A stretch of DNA of 64,000 nt, from the NCBI GenBank assembly GCA_022009795.1, contig CP091724.1:1339501-1403500 (forward strand), in the 5' to 3' direction. The position numbers and the translations under genes were made by a program. A model generated the notes under the pieces. The model was not told where the DNA came from, searched no databases, and saw only the letters and a program-made list of their open reading frames with translations. Shown here piece after piece: positions 10,192 through 20,165 of the stretch. Within the stretch, counting starts at the first letter, position 1; the number at the start of each line of letters is the position of its first letter. This stretch comes from Anaerotruncus sp. (GTDB lineage Bacteria; Bacillota; Clostridia; Oscillospirales; Acutalibacteraceae).

Positions 10192-10458
10192 TTAAGCAAC
10201 AAACTGATTTCGTTTTTCAAGCGGAATCAGTTTTGTTTTTGTTTGAATGCGGTAATTGTTGTAGAAGTTGATGTATTCGGCTATGATGAGGTGCGCCTCA
10301 TCACAGCCGGAAAGTTTTACTCTGTGGATACACTCGGTTTTGAGTATGGAAAAGAAATTTTCGGCTAAAGCGTTGTCATATGATTGTGTTAGGTTAAAGT
10401 ATGCTTGCGATGTGTACTGAAATCCTTGGTCACTGTGGAGTTGCACCTCTGTAGTGAT
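10192..10458 (-). pseudogene. IS3-family transposase OrfB, 3' remnant
   Basis: About 85 residues of the C-terminal integrase core remain: LHSDQGFQYTS, YDNALAENFFSILKTECIHR and YINFYNNYRIQTKT, with the DDE glutamate in NALAENFFS. The usual PSMSRRGN segment between TSQAYF and SYDNA is missing, the N-terminal half of the integrase is absent, and no OrfA is present. It is a dead fragment between the hydrogenase gene and the TetR gene. Confidence 0.85.
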
Positions 10459-10642
10459 TTTTTCTTTATCAAAAAATCAGGCAGGCAAAATTGAAAACAG
10501 CATCATTTAAAGTTACCGACCGCTTAAACAGACCGAGTAAAAAGCTTAAAACGGCGCACCTATAAAATGCGCAAATTCCGCCGAAAATGCGCAAAGCGCG
10601 TTTAAAAATTCTTACAAATATATAAACCCTGTAATTACAAAC

Positions 10643-10671
10643 TTGCATATGGTGTAATAATATGCTATACT
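10643..10671 (+). promoter_or_regulatory. Promoter of the TetR-family gene
   Basis: TTGCAT (10643-10648), 17-nt spacer, TATACT (10666-10671), 35 nt before the start codon. The A/T-rich DNA from 10459 to here holds no recognisable gene. Confidence 0.55.
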
Positions 10672-10706
10672 GTAAAAAAACATAAATTGTAAAAAGGAGA
10701 AAAATC

Positions 10707-11243
10707 ATGGCGGGTAAAACGAAATTGCAAATTTTAAAGAGCTTTTCTGTCCTGCTTGCGGATCACGAGCTTGATAAAATCACCGTTACAATGCTTGTGG
10801 AGGAATGCCACATAAGCAGGCAAACATTTTATTACCATTTTGCGGATATTCAGGCGCTTATAGATTGGGGTGTGCAGCAATACACGCACGGATGTGTAAC
10901 CGACGCAAAAAAAGCCGCCAACATGGAAGAAGCCACTATAATCTACCTCACCAAAATAGATGAAAACAGGCTGTTTCTTCGCAAATGCTTTTCCTCCTCC
11001 CTTTCGGGATATATGACTGCATTACTTCGCAACAGCATAATGGAATATACCTCAGAATTTTATTCGCAATTTATCAATTTCGGTTATCAGGACAGCAATG
11101 AGGTGGATTTTGCAATCGAATTTACCGCAAACGGCGTTACGGGATTTATAATTTCCATGCTTTACACAAAAACAGAAACGGATATAACAGCCCTTGCCGC
11201 AAAAATGAACAACTATATATTCAAAAGGCTTGTTAAAAGATAA
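10707..11243 (+). CDS. TetR/AcrR-family transcriptional regulator
   Basis: The N-terminal helix-turn-helix (about residues 5-55) has the expected pattern ITVTMLVEECHISRQTFYYHFADIQALIDW. The C-terminal ligand/dimer domain (about 60-178) resembles the TetR_C_7/DhaS-like group but gives no ligand clue. 178 residues, intact frame, AAAAGGAGAAAAATC before the ATG at 10707. It stands alone with its own promoter and a shared terminator, so its target is not evident; the convergent acetyltransferase is unlikely to be coupled to it. Confidence 0.85.
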   Translation: MAGKTKLQILKSFSVLLADHELDKITVTMLVEECHISRQTFYYHFADIQALIDWGVQQYTHGCVTDAKKAANMEEATIIYLTKIDENRLFLRKCFSSSLSGYMTALLRNSIMEYTSEFYSQFINFGYQDSNEVDFAIEFTANGVTGFIISMLYTKTETDITALAAKMNNYIFKRLVKR

Positions 11244-11277
11244 CTGCACCCGCCGACTTAATCCGGCGGCTTAAAAC

Positions 11278-11311
11278 AAAGGCTCGGAGAACAAAAATCT
11301 CCGAGCCTTTG
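11278..11311. terminator. Bidirectional terminator
   Basis: AAAGGCTCGGAGA / TCTCCGAGCCTTT stem with a loop of about 8 nt between convergent genes; T-tracts are short (TTT) on both strands. Confidence 0.7.
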
Positions 11312-11335
11312 CCGCATATAACCTGCTTTAACGCA

Positions 11336-12003
11336 TTATTTCTTTTTGCGAGCGGAAACGGGAACATCGTTTTTAACATATGTTTCCCACACATTCATTC
11401 TATCGCCCTCATCAATTCGGCGAATAACCCTTGCCGGCACGCCTGCCGCAATGCTGTTTGGCGGAACATCCCTGTTTACCACCGCACCGGCGGCAACGAC
11501 GCTGTTTTCACCGACGGTTACGCCGCCGCAAATCGTGGCGCTTGAGCAAATCCAGCAATTGTCCTTAATCGCTATAGGCAAGGCATATTCAAGATCGTGA
11601 TTACCGTCGGGATAATCGGCGGGCAAACGCTCCTCGGCAATAAACGGATGATTGGGTGTTGCGAGTGTAACATTTGCACCAATCCAAACATTATTGCCCA
11701 AAGTGATCGGCGCAACATCAAGAAAAGTGCAGTTGTAATTTACAAAGCACCCCTTTCCGACAAGTATATTTACACCGTATTCACAGTAAAACGGAGCAAA
11801 AACCGCCAGTTTTTTCCCCTTTGCGGAAGGGATAAGCCTTTCAAGCGCGCGCTGTTTGCTTAAAATTCTCCACAATGCAATTTTGTTGAAGCGTTCGCAT
11901 CTTGTAAGGCCGAGAGCGTGCCGCTTAAAAAAATATCTCTGCTTGCGGAATTATAAAGCTTTCCGGCAACCATTCTGTCCCAATCACTGATATTATTATA
12001 CAT
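11336..12003 (-). CDS. Maltose/galactoside O-acetyltransferase-like enzyme (left-handed beta-helix)
   Basis: Acetyl-CoA dependent transfer to a sugar hydroxyl. The N-terminal Mac domain (DRMVAGKLYNSASRDIF, then HALGLTRCERFNKI) is split from the rest by a break in a T-run near 11930. The hexapeptide-repeat domain follows: CEYGVNILVGKGCFVNYNC, ITLGNNVWIGANVTLATPNHP with the conserved histidine, and CGGVTVGENSVVAAGAVV. The C-terminus ends in basic residues. About 222 residues. Start at 12003 behind GGTGTGATTT. It lies 23 nt downstream of the DUF4250 gene and is probably cotranscribed. Natural substrate unknown. Confidence 0.88.
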
Positions 12004-12026
12004 AAATCACACCGCCGTTTTTTTAA

Positions 12027-12203
12027 TTAAACAAATTGATTTGCGCCCGAATCATATTCATATCCGATTGAGCGCAGGCTGTTTTCAAGCTCCGCTCTGT
12101 TGCAATCCAGATCATCACAAAGCGCATCAAGGCTTGAATAAAAATCGCGAAGCTTCATATTAACAACGCTTAAAAGCAAAACGGGATCCTTTGGCAAAGG
12201 CAT
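12027..12203 (-). CDS. DUF4250 domain protein (58 residues)
   Basis: A short gene: it begins MPLPKDPVLLLSVVNMKLRD, continues with FYSSLDALCDDLDCNRAELE and ends SIGYEYDSGANQFV. This covers the full DUF4250 family length and pattern (PKDPxxLLSVVNxKLRDxYxSLxxLCxDLD). AAAGGATATG precedes the ATG at 12203. Intact frame. The family is a small conserved clostridial protein of unknown function; it sits directly upstream of the acetyltransferase. Confidence 0.85.
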   Translation of the reverse strand: MPLPKDPVLLLSVVNMKLRDFYSSLDALCDDLDCNRAELENSLRSIGYEYDSGANQFV

Positions 12204-12397
12204 AAAATCACATATCCTTTCCGCCGCGGCAAAGCATAAAAAGCAATGCGCGAGCGCTTTTTATATAAATTAGCACAATTATTTCAATTTTTTTCAAGAA
12301 ATTATAAATAATAAAATATTGAATATTGCGGCAATTTGTGTAATAATATATTAACTAATTATTATATTATTAAATATTATATAACACGGTGATGAAA

Positions 12398-14061
12398 ATG
12401 ACAGACTCTAAAAACTTGGCGGAGCTTCTTTTTCCGCATATAACAAAAACCCCGTCGGAATACGAAGCACTGTATCCCCCAAGGCAGCTTAAAGAGGGTG
12501 CAAGAATAACCCGCTTTGCGCCGAGCCCCACGGGCTTTTTGCATTTCGGCAATCTTTTTCACCTGCCTTATTTCATACAAAATAGCAAAATCAACAGACG
12601 GCATTTTTTATGTTCGCGTTGAGGACACGGATCAAAAGCGCAAGGTTGACGGTGCGGTAGAGGTTATGCTCCGGGGGCTTTCATATTATGGAATCAAGCC
12701 CGACGAGGGCGTTATTGCCGAAAACGAGGAAAAGGGTGCTTACGGCCCATACAAGCAAAGCGAAAGAAAAGATATTTACCAAGCATATGCAAAGCAGCTT
12801 GTTGAAGAAGGACTTGCCTATCCCTGCTTTTGCTCAGAGGAAGAGCTTGAGCGAATCCGTGAATCTCAAGAGCACGAAGACATTAAGGGCTATTACGGCG
12901 AATACGCCGCCTGCCGCAATCTGAGCTTTGAAGAGATAAGCAAAAAAATCGCAGCGGGCGAAAAATGGACGCTGCGCCTTAAATCACCCGGCAGCATTGA
13001 TAAAAAATGCGTGTTTGAGGATATGATAAAGGGCAAAATCGAAATGCCCGAAAATGTGCAGGACATTGTGCTGCTTAAATCAGACGGCATTCCAACCTAC
13101 CATTTTGCCAGCGTGATTGACGACCATTTAATGCGCACCACGCACATTGTGAGGGGCGATGAATGGATTTCCAGCTGCCCCATTCATTTGCAGCTTAACA
13201 AACTGCTTGGCTTCAAAACGCCGAAATTCGTGCACGTGGCACCGATTATGAAAGCCGAGGGCGAGGGCAAGCGCAAGCTTTCAAAGCGCAAAGACCCCGA
13301 AGCGGCAGTTACTTACTATTCGGAGCAGGGCTATCCGAGCGAAAGCGTTAACGAATATATGATGACGCTTGCAAATTCCAACTTTGAAGATTGGCGCAGA
13401 GCAAACAAAACGGAAGACATAAATAAATTCCCGTTTAACATAAAAAAAGATGAGTGTTTCCGGCGCATTGTTTGACATTGCAAAGCTTGACGACATTTCA
13501 AAAACCGTTATTTCCGTTATGGACTGCAAAAAGGTTTTTGAACTTTCACACGAATGGGCAAAGGAATACTGCGAGCCGCTTGCAAGGCTTTACGAGGCAG
13601 ATTTTGAATACGCAACGGCAATTCTTAACATAGACAGAGGTAATAAAAAGCCGAGGAAAGACATTGCAAAATGGAGCGATATTCCCGACTACATCAGCTA
13701 TATGTATGACGAAACCTTCAGCCCCGATTACACACTTTGCGGCAACGCAACGGCAGATTTGGCTGCCAAGGTGCTTAAAATTTATAAAAACAGCTTTGAT
13801 ATAAACGATGATAAAGACAGTTGGTTTGAGCGCATTAAGGCAATTTGCCCCGAGGTTGGCTGCACGCCGAATGTTAAGGAATACAAGCAAAGCCCAGAAG
13901 CCTTTGCAGGCCATGTGGGCGATGTTTCAACCGTTATCAGAGTTGCATTAACGGGGCGCACAAACACACCCGACCTTTATTCCATAACCAAGCTTTTGGG
14001 CAAGCAAAGAGTTGCCGAAAGATTAAACAAGGCATTAAAGCATTACGAGGAGGAAATTTAA
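12398..14061 (+). CDS. gltX: Glutamate--tRNA ligase (two frame breaks)
   Basis: Class I aminoacyl-tRNA synthetase charging tRNA-Glu. The HIGH signature appears as FAPSPTGFLHFGN and the KMSKS loop as KRKLSKRKD. Between them are VEDTDQKRKVDGA, CFCSEEELERIRESQE and HIVRGDEWISSCPIH. The sequence is the divergent form of about 550 residues seen in Clostridia. Breaks lie near 12575 and 13450, both in homopolymers. In-frame starts are GTG 12389, ATG 12392 and ATG 12398; the last is preferred because GGTGATG lies upstream of it. Its TAA overlaps the glnS ATG by one base, so the two synthetases are translationally coupled. Confidence 0.93.
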
Positions 14062-15741
14062 TGGCAAAGGAAAACACCGAAGAAATTAAAGAAGCTTCAA
14101 ATTTCATAAATGATTTTATCGCAAAAGACCTTGAGGACGGTGTTTACTCCAGAGTGCAAACCCGCTTTCCTCCGGAGCCGAACGGCTATTTGCACATCGG
14201 CCACGCAAAGGCAATTTGCATAAACTTCGGCGCAAAAGAAAAATTCGGCGGCACCTGCAACCTCAGATTTGACGACACAAACCCCGTTAAGGAAGACACG
14301 GAATATGTTGAAGCAATCGAAGAAGATATAAAATGGCTTGGCTTTAAATGGGACAATGTTTATTTTGCATCCGATTACTTTGATTATCTTTACGAATGTG
14401 CAATAAAGCTTATCAAAAAAGGCAAGGCATTCGTTTGTGACCTTACGCCGGAGCAGCAGCGTGAATACAGAGGCACGCTTACCGAGCCAGGCAAGGAAAG
14501 CCCTTACAGAAACAGAAGCATTGAGGAAAACCTTGATTTATTCCAAAGAATGACGGACGGTGAATTTCCCGAAGGTTCGCATGTGCTGCGCGCAAAAATT
14601 GACATGGCAAGCCCGAACCTTAATATGAGGGACCCGATAATCTACCGCATCATGTATGCACGCCACCACAGAACGGGCGACAAATGGTGCGTTTACCCGA
14701 TGTATGACTTTGCGCATCCCCTTTCCGATGCCTGCGAAAAGGTTACACATTCGCTTTGCTCGCTTGAATTTGAAAACCACCGCCCGCTTTACGATTGGGT
14801 TGTTAATGAATGCGTTGAGGGCGAAAAGCCGCGCCAAATTGAATTTGCACGCATGAATTTAAACTACACATTAACCTCCAAGCGCAAATGCCTTAAGCTT
14901 GTGAAAGAGGGCATTGTGGACGGATGGGATGATCCCAGAATGGCAACGATAAGCGGCATGCGCCGCAGAGGCTACCCCGCCGAGGCAATTCGCGACTTCT
15001 GCGAAAGAATAGGTGTTTCAAAGGCATACAGCGTTATTGATTTTGCGCTGCTTGAAAGCTGCGTTCGCACTCATTTAAACACCACCTCGCCAAGAGCCAT
15101 GGCAGTGCTTGATCCGCTCAAGCTTGTGATAGACAATTATCCCGATGATATAACAGAGGAAATTGAGGCGGAATACCACCCCGACCACCCCGAATACGGA
15201 ACAAGAAAAATGCCGTTTTCAAAAGAGCTTTATATTGAAAGAAGCGACTTTATGGCAGAGCCGATTAAAAAATACTTCCGCCTGTTCCCCGGCAACGAAG
15301 TGCGCCTTTTCAAAGCATATTTCGTTACCTGCACGGGATACGACACGGATGAAAACGGCAATGTAACCTGTGTGCACTGCACTTACGACCCCGAAACCCT
15401 CGGCGGCGACAGCCCCGACGGCAGAAAAGTTAAAGGCACTATTCACTGGGTTTCCGCGGCAGACAATGTTAAAGCCGAGGTTCGCCTTTACGAAAGGCTT
15501 TTTCAACGTGCCAAATCCGAGCGATGAAACGGGTGTTGACTCTTTTGAGGATAACCTTAACCCCGATTCACTGAAAACGATTGAAGCATACTGCGAAAAG
15601 AGCCTTGCAAGCTGCAAACCGGGAGACAAATTCCAATTTATGAGAACGGGTTATTTCTGCGCCGACAAATTCTCCGGCCCTGAAAATCTGATTTTCAACC
15701 GCACGGTGCAGCTTAGAGACAGCTTTAACGCAAAAAAATAA
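14061..15741 (+). CDS. glnS: Glutamine--tRNA ligase (frame broken near the 3' end)
   Basis: Direct charging of tRNA-Gln. HIGH motif: RFPPEPNGYLHIGHAKA; KMSKS-like loop: TLTSKRKCLKLV; the GlnRS hallmarks NLRFDDTNP, CSLEFENHRPLYDW and WDDPRMATISGMRRRG are all present. The C-terminal anticodon-binding beta-barrels follow, and after a break near 15505 the chain continues FNVPNPSDETG and ends SFNAKK at 15741. About 560 residues, as in E. coli GlnS. The ATG overlaps the gltX stop. Many Clostridia instead use the GatCAB transamidation route; a full GlnRS suggests that here tRNA-Gln is charged directly, though gat genes could exist elsewhere. Confidence 0.95.
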
Positions 15742-15821
15742 ACGGCGGCAGCCGATAAAAATAAAACCTTTTTGCAGCTGCCGCACGACAGTTGCTTTGG
15801 GCAAGCAATAAGGGAGAAAAT

Positions 15822-17654
15822 ATGAGCGTAAGAAAAGACATAAAAAACATAGCAATAATTGCCCATGTTGACCACGGCAAAACAACACTTGTTGACGAAA
15901 TGCTGCGCCAAAGCGGCACCTTCCGCACAAACGAAGTGGTTGACGAGCGTGTTATGGACAGCAATGACCTTGAAAGAGAAAGAGGCATCACAATCCTTTC
16001 CAAAAACACCGCAATTCATTACAAAGACACAAAAATCAACATAGTTGACACACCGGGACACGCCGATTTCGGAGGCGAGGTTGAGCGAATTCTTACCATG
16101 GTTGACGGTGTTTTGCTGCTTGTTGATGCCTTTGAGGGCTGCATGCCGCAAACAAGATTTGTGCTTAAAAAGGCTCTTGGCCTGCACAAAACGCCGATTG
16201 TTGTTATAAACAAGATAGACAGAGACGGTGCACGCCCAAACGAGGTTATAGATGAAGTGCTTGACCTTTTCATTGAGCTTGGCGCAGATGACGATCAAAT
16301 TGAATTTCCGGTTATTTATGCATCAGGCAGAGACGGCTACACAAGCCTTGACCCGAATGTGCGCGAGGGCGATATGAGGCCGCTGTTTGACGCAATCCTT
16401 AAATACATACCCTCCCCCGCCGGCGATCCCGAGGGACCGGCTCAAATTCTGTTTTCATCGCTTGAATACGATGATTATGTTGGCAGAATCGGCGTTGGCA
16501 GAATTGCGCGCGGCACGGTGAAAAACAATTCGCCCTATGTGCTTTGCAAGCAGGACGGCAGTCGCGAAAATATTCGCATAACAAAGCTTTATCAATTTGA
16601 AGGGCTTAAAAGAGTGCCATGCGACGAAGCCACCTTCGGCGACATCGTGTGCGTTGCCGGCATTCCCGACCTTAACATCGGCGAAACGGCCTGCGACCCA
16701 AGCTGTGTTGAGGCTTTGCCGTTTGTTAAAATTGACGAGCCTACAATCAGCATGAACTTTATAGTAAATGATTCTCCGTTTGCCGGCAGAGAGGGCAAAT
16801 TTGTTACAAGCCGCAACATTCGTGAGCGACTTTTCAAAGAGGTTGAAACAAATGTTTCAATGCGTGTTGAAGAAACCGATTCGATGGACACCTTTAAGGT
16901 TTTCGGGACGCGGCGAGCTTCACCTTTCCATTTTGATTGAAACAATGCGCCGCGAAAAACTACGAATTTCAGGTTTCGCGCCCGCAGGTTATTCTGAAAA
17001 AAGACGCCGAAACGGGGCAAACGCTTGAGCCAATGGAGCTTGCAATCATTGAAGTGCCGGAGGAATATGTCGGCGCCGTTATGGAAAAGCTTTGCTCGCG
17101 CAAGGGCGAGGTTGAAAATATGGACACCCGCTCAACGGGAATGACACACCTTGAAATCAAAAATTCCTTCAAGAGGCCTTATCGGCTACAGAAGCGAATT
17201 TTTTTAACAGACACAAACGGAAACGGCATTATGAATCAGCTTTTTTGCAGGCTACGAGCCGTTTAAGGGCGATATAGCCACAAGAACGCGCGGTTCGATT
17301 ATCGCCCACGAAACGGGAGTTTCCACCGGCTACGGCCTTTGGAACACGCAGGACAGAGGCAAGCTTTTCATAGGCCCCGGCGTTGATGTTTACGAGGGCA
17401 TGATCGTTGGCGAATGCGCCAAAAACGAGGATATCATTTGCAATGTGTGCAAGAAAAAGCATGTTACAAACACGCGTGCAAGCGGCTCGGACGAGGCATT
17501 AAAGCTTGTGCCGCCCACCACGCTTTCGCTTGAGCAGAGCATGGAATTTTTGGCAGACGACGAATTGCTTGAGGTTACCCCCAAATCAATCAGACTGCGC
17601 AAAACAATTCTTGATAAGGGTCTGCGCCTTAAAGCCGAAAGCCGCAAAAAATAA
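15822..17654 (+). CDS. typA: Translational GTPase TypA/BipA (frame breaks)
   Basis: Ribosome-associated GTPase involved in large-subunit assembly and stress adaptation. G1 AHVDHGKTT, G2 region RGITI, G3 DTPGHADF and G4 NKIDRDGA are intact, followed by domain II (YVGRIGVGRIARG) and the TypA-specific C-terminal part (HETGVSTGYGLWNTQDRGKLFIGPG, VTNTRASGSDEAL). About 610 residues. Start at 15822 after AAGGGAGAAAAT. Frame breaks lie near 16905, 16950, 17175-17200 and 17240. It follows glnS by 80 nt and is followed by a strong terminator. Confidence 0.95.
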
Positions 17655-17672
17655 AATATCGCAAACACAGCA

Positions 17673-17709
17673 AAACGCTCCCGCAAAAGCCTTGCGAGGG
17701 CGTTTTTTG
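17673..17709 (+). terminator. Intrinsic terminator of typA
   Basis: AACGCTCCCGCAA / TTGCGAGGGCGTT stem (one wobble, one mismatch) followed by TTTTT. Confidence 0.85.
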
Positions 17710-17740
17710 ATATGCGGCAAAGCCAATTGCCGCCGCTTTA

Positions 17741-17769
17741 TTGCAACGACGCGGCGAATATGATAGAAT
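17741..17769 (+). promoter_or_regulatory. Promoter of hemW
   Basis: TTGCAA (17741-17746), 17-nt spacer, TAGAAT (17764-17769), about 27 nt before the start codon. Confidence 0.5.
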
Positions 17770-17795
17770 TAATAAAATCTTTAAGGAGGCGCGGC

Positions 17796-18833
17796 ATGGA
17801 AAAGGCGGGATTATATATTCACATTCCCTTTTGCAAAAGCAAATGCCCGTATTGCGATTTTTATTCAGGCAAATATTCGCGCGAAGCGGCCGAAAAATAT
17901 ACAAGCGAGCTTATAGATGAATTTTGCAAATACGGCGGTGCCGAGTTTGACACGGTTTATTTCGGCGGCGGCACGCCGAGCATTTTGGAGCCGCGGCTGA
18001 TTGCAAAAATTCTGCAGGCGGCGCGAAAGAGTTTTAAAATTGCAGATAATTCGGAAATAACGATTGAATGCAATCCCTCAAAGGATTTAAAAGAGGATAT
18101 TGAAATTTATGCCGCAAGCGGAATAAACAGAATTTCACTCGGCATGCAAAGCGCCGCTAAAGCAGAGCGGCAGGCACTCGGCAGAATTGCGGGAAAAGAG
18201 GAAATCGTGCGCACGCTGGATTATGCAAGGCAGTGCGGCATAACAAACATAAGCCTTGATTTGATGCTGGGCGTGCCGAAGCAAACGCCCGAAAGCCTTG
18301 ATGAAAGCCTTGATTTTATCGAAAAAGCCGAGGTGCCGCATGTTTCGGCATATATGCTTAAAATCGAAGAGGGCACGCCGTTTTACAGGCTTAAAAGAGA
18401 AACTGCCGCTTCCCGATGAAGAAGAAACTGCGCAGATGTATTTAAAAAAACGGTTGATCGCCTCGAAAAAATGGGCATAATGCAATATGAAATCAGCAAT
18501 TTCGCAAAGCCGGGCTTTGAAAGCAAGCACAACACAAAATATTGGCGGCTTGTGCCTTATCTCGGAATAGGAAAAAGCGCACACTCATTTTGGGGCGGCA
18601 GGCGGTTTTATTACGATCGTGATTTTGTTAAAACCGACGACGGCATCGGCGGTGACACCGAGGAGCAAATCATGCTCGGTCTGCGAATGAAAAGCGGAAT
18701 TGACGAGACGCTCATAAAAGCGAATATCGAGCAGTATATATCAGCAGGCTTTATGGAGCGCAGGGGCGGCAAAATCGGCTTTACGCCAAAGGGCTTTCTT
18801 GTTTCAAACGCAATAATCTCCGAGCTGATTTAG
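17796..18833 (+). CDS. hemW: HemW-like radical SAM protein (heme chaperone family; frame broken)
   Basis: The N-terminus has YIHIPFCKSKCPYCDF with the radical SAM CxxxCxxC cluster, then TVYFGGGTPS, the GINRISLGMQS motif and GVPKQTPESL, all typical of HemW (formerly HemN-like). After a break near 18405-18470 the HemN C-terminal domain continues with YEISNFAKPGFESKHNTKYW and YLGIGKSAHSF. About 347 residues, slightly short. Start at 17796 follows AAGGAGG. In Firmicutes hemW is often next to lepA or hrcA; here it stands alone about 9 kb from hrcA. Heme binding rather than coproporphyrinogen oxidation is the likely role. Confidence 0.9.
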
Positions 18834-18925
18834 CGGCTTTAAACCGCGCGGAGCACATTTTATATTACTCACTATAATAATATAATGTGTTATAATATAT
18901 AAATTATAAATAAGCACAAAGCAGT

Positions 18926-18967
18926 AAAAAGGGGCGCCGCTCAAGCCGATCGGTGCCCCTTTTTTTA
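18926..18967. terminator. Bidirectional terminator between hemW and the malic enzyme
   Basis: GGGGCGCCG / CGGTGCCCC stem flanked by A5 on the left and T7 on the right. Confidence 0.85.
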
Positions 18968-18988
18968 TGTTTTATTTTAGAATGATAT

Positions 18989-20161
18989 TTAAATTCTTGC
19001 CACGCCGTCCTTAACTGCGGCGTCCGCAACTGCCTTTGCAACAGTATCTTTAATACGGCTGTCAAAAGCATAAGGCAGGATATAATCCGGCCTGAGTTCG
19101 CTTTCATCAACAAGCGAAGCGATGGCATATGCCGCCGCAAGCTTCATATTTTCCGTTATGCTGCTTGCGCGCACATCAAGGGCGCCCCTGAAAATTCCGG
19201 GAAATGCCACAACATTGTTGATTTGATTCGGAAAATCCGAACGTCCCGTGCCGATTATTGCCGCACCCGCAGCGGCCGCCTCATCGGGCATAATTTCAGG
19301 CACCGGATTGGCCATTGCAAGCACAATGGGATTTGGATTCATTGTTTTAATCATATCCGCGGTGAGCACGCCCGGAGCGGAAACGCCGATGAAAATATCT
19401 GCGCCCTTAACGGCATTTTCAAGCCCACCCGAAACCTTTTCGCGGTTTGAAATTTTGGCGATTTCAAGCTTTGAGGCATTGAGCTTTTCTCTGTCCTCAT
19501 AGATTGCGCCTGTTCTGTCGCACAAAATAACATCATCAAGGCCGAGGGTTTTAAGCAGCTTTGCAATTGCGATGCCTGCCGCGCCCGAGCCGTTTATAAC
19601 GGCTTTGCACTGAGAAAGCGGCTTGCCGGTAAGCTTTGTTGCATTTATGAGCGCGGCGGAAACAACAACCGCCGTGCCATGCTGATCATCGTGGAAAATC
19701 GGAATATCGCACATTTCCTTTAATTTGTTTTCAATTTCAAAGCAGCGCGGAGCGGCAATATCCTCAAGATTTATTCCGCCGAATGAGCCGCTGATATTAT
19801 AAACAGTTTGCACAAATTCATCCACATCTTTTGTGCGCACACAAAGTGGAAACGCATCAACATCGCCGAATTCCTTAAAGAGAACGCATTTGCCCTCCAT
19901 AACCGGCATACCTGCCTCCGGGCCGATATCGCCGAGGCCGAGAACGGCGGAGCCGTCTGTTATAACGGCAACCATATTCCAGCGGCGAGTAAGCTCCCAG
20001 CTTTTATTATAATCTTTTTCAATCTCAAGGCACGGCTGCGCAACGCCGGGGGTGTATGCCAACGAAAGGGAATCCTTATCATTCACCTTTGCCCTTGCCG
20101 TTACCTCTAATTTACCCTTCCACTGCTCATGGAGCTTTAATGATTCTTTTCTGTAATCCAT
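18989..20161 (-). CDS. NAD(P)-dependent malic enzyme
   Basis: Oxidative decarboxylation of malate to pyruvate and CO2. Signatures are LAYTPGVAQPC, the TDGSAVLGLGDIGPEAGMPVMEGK segment, NLEDIAAPRCFEIE, HDDQHGTA and the Rossmann motif INGSGAAGIAIAKLL, then NQINNVVAFPGIFRGALD. 390 residues, the usual bacterial short form without the phosphotransacetylase-like tail. Intact frame; GAGGT precedes the ATG. It starts 5 nt after the Ldh_2-family gene ends, whose stop overlaps its ribosome binding site, so the two are an operon acting on malate or related hydroxy acids. Cofactor preference cannot be read safely. Confidence 0.93.
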   Translation of the reverse strand: MDYRKESLKLHEQWKGKLEVTARAKVNDKDSLSLAYTPGVAQPCLEIEKDYNKSWELTRRWNMVAVITDGSAVLGLGDIGPEAGMPVMEGKCVLFKEFGDVDAFPLCVRTKDVDEFVQTVYNISGSFGGINLEDIAAPRCFEIENKLKEMCDIPIFHDDQHGTAVVVSAALINATKLTGKPLSQCKAVINGSGAAGIAIAKLLKTLGLDDVILCDRTGAIYEDREKLNASKLEIAKISNREKVSGGLENAVKGADIFIGVSAPGVLTADMIKTMNPNPIVLAMANPVPEIMPDEAAAAGAAIIGTGRSDFPNQINNVVAFPGIFRGALDVRASSITENMKLAAAYAIASLVDESELRPDYILPYAFDSRIKDTVAKAVADAAVKDGVARI

Positions 20162-20165
20162 TTTT

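Noticed and set aside
12516..12640. A separate small gene at the 5' end of gltX
   Set aside because: The two frames overlap on one GluRS N-terminus; the HIGH motif continues from one into the other at a homopolymer.
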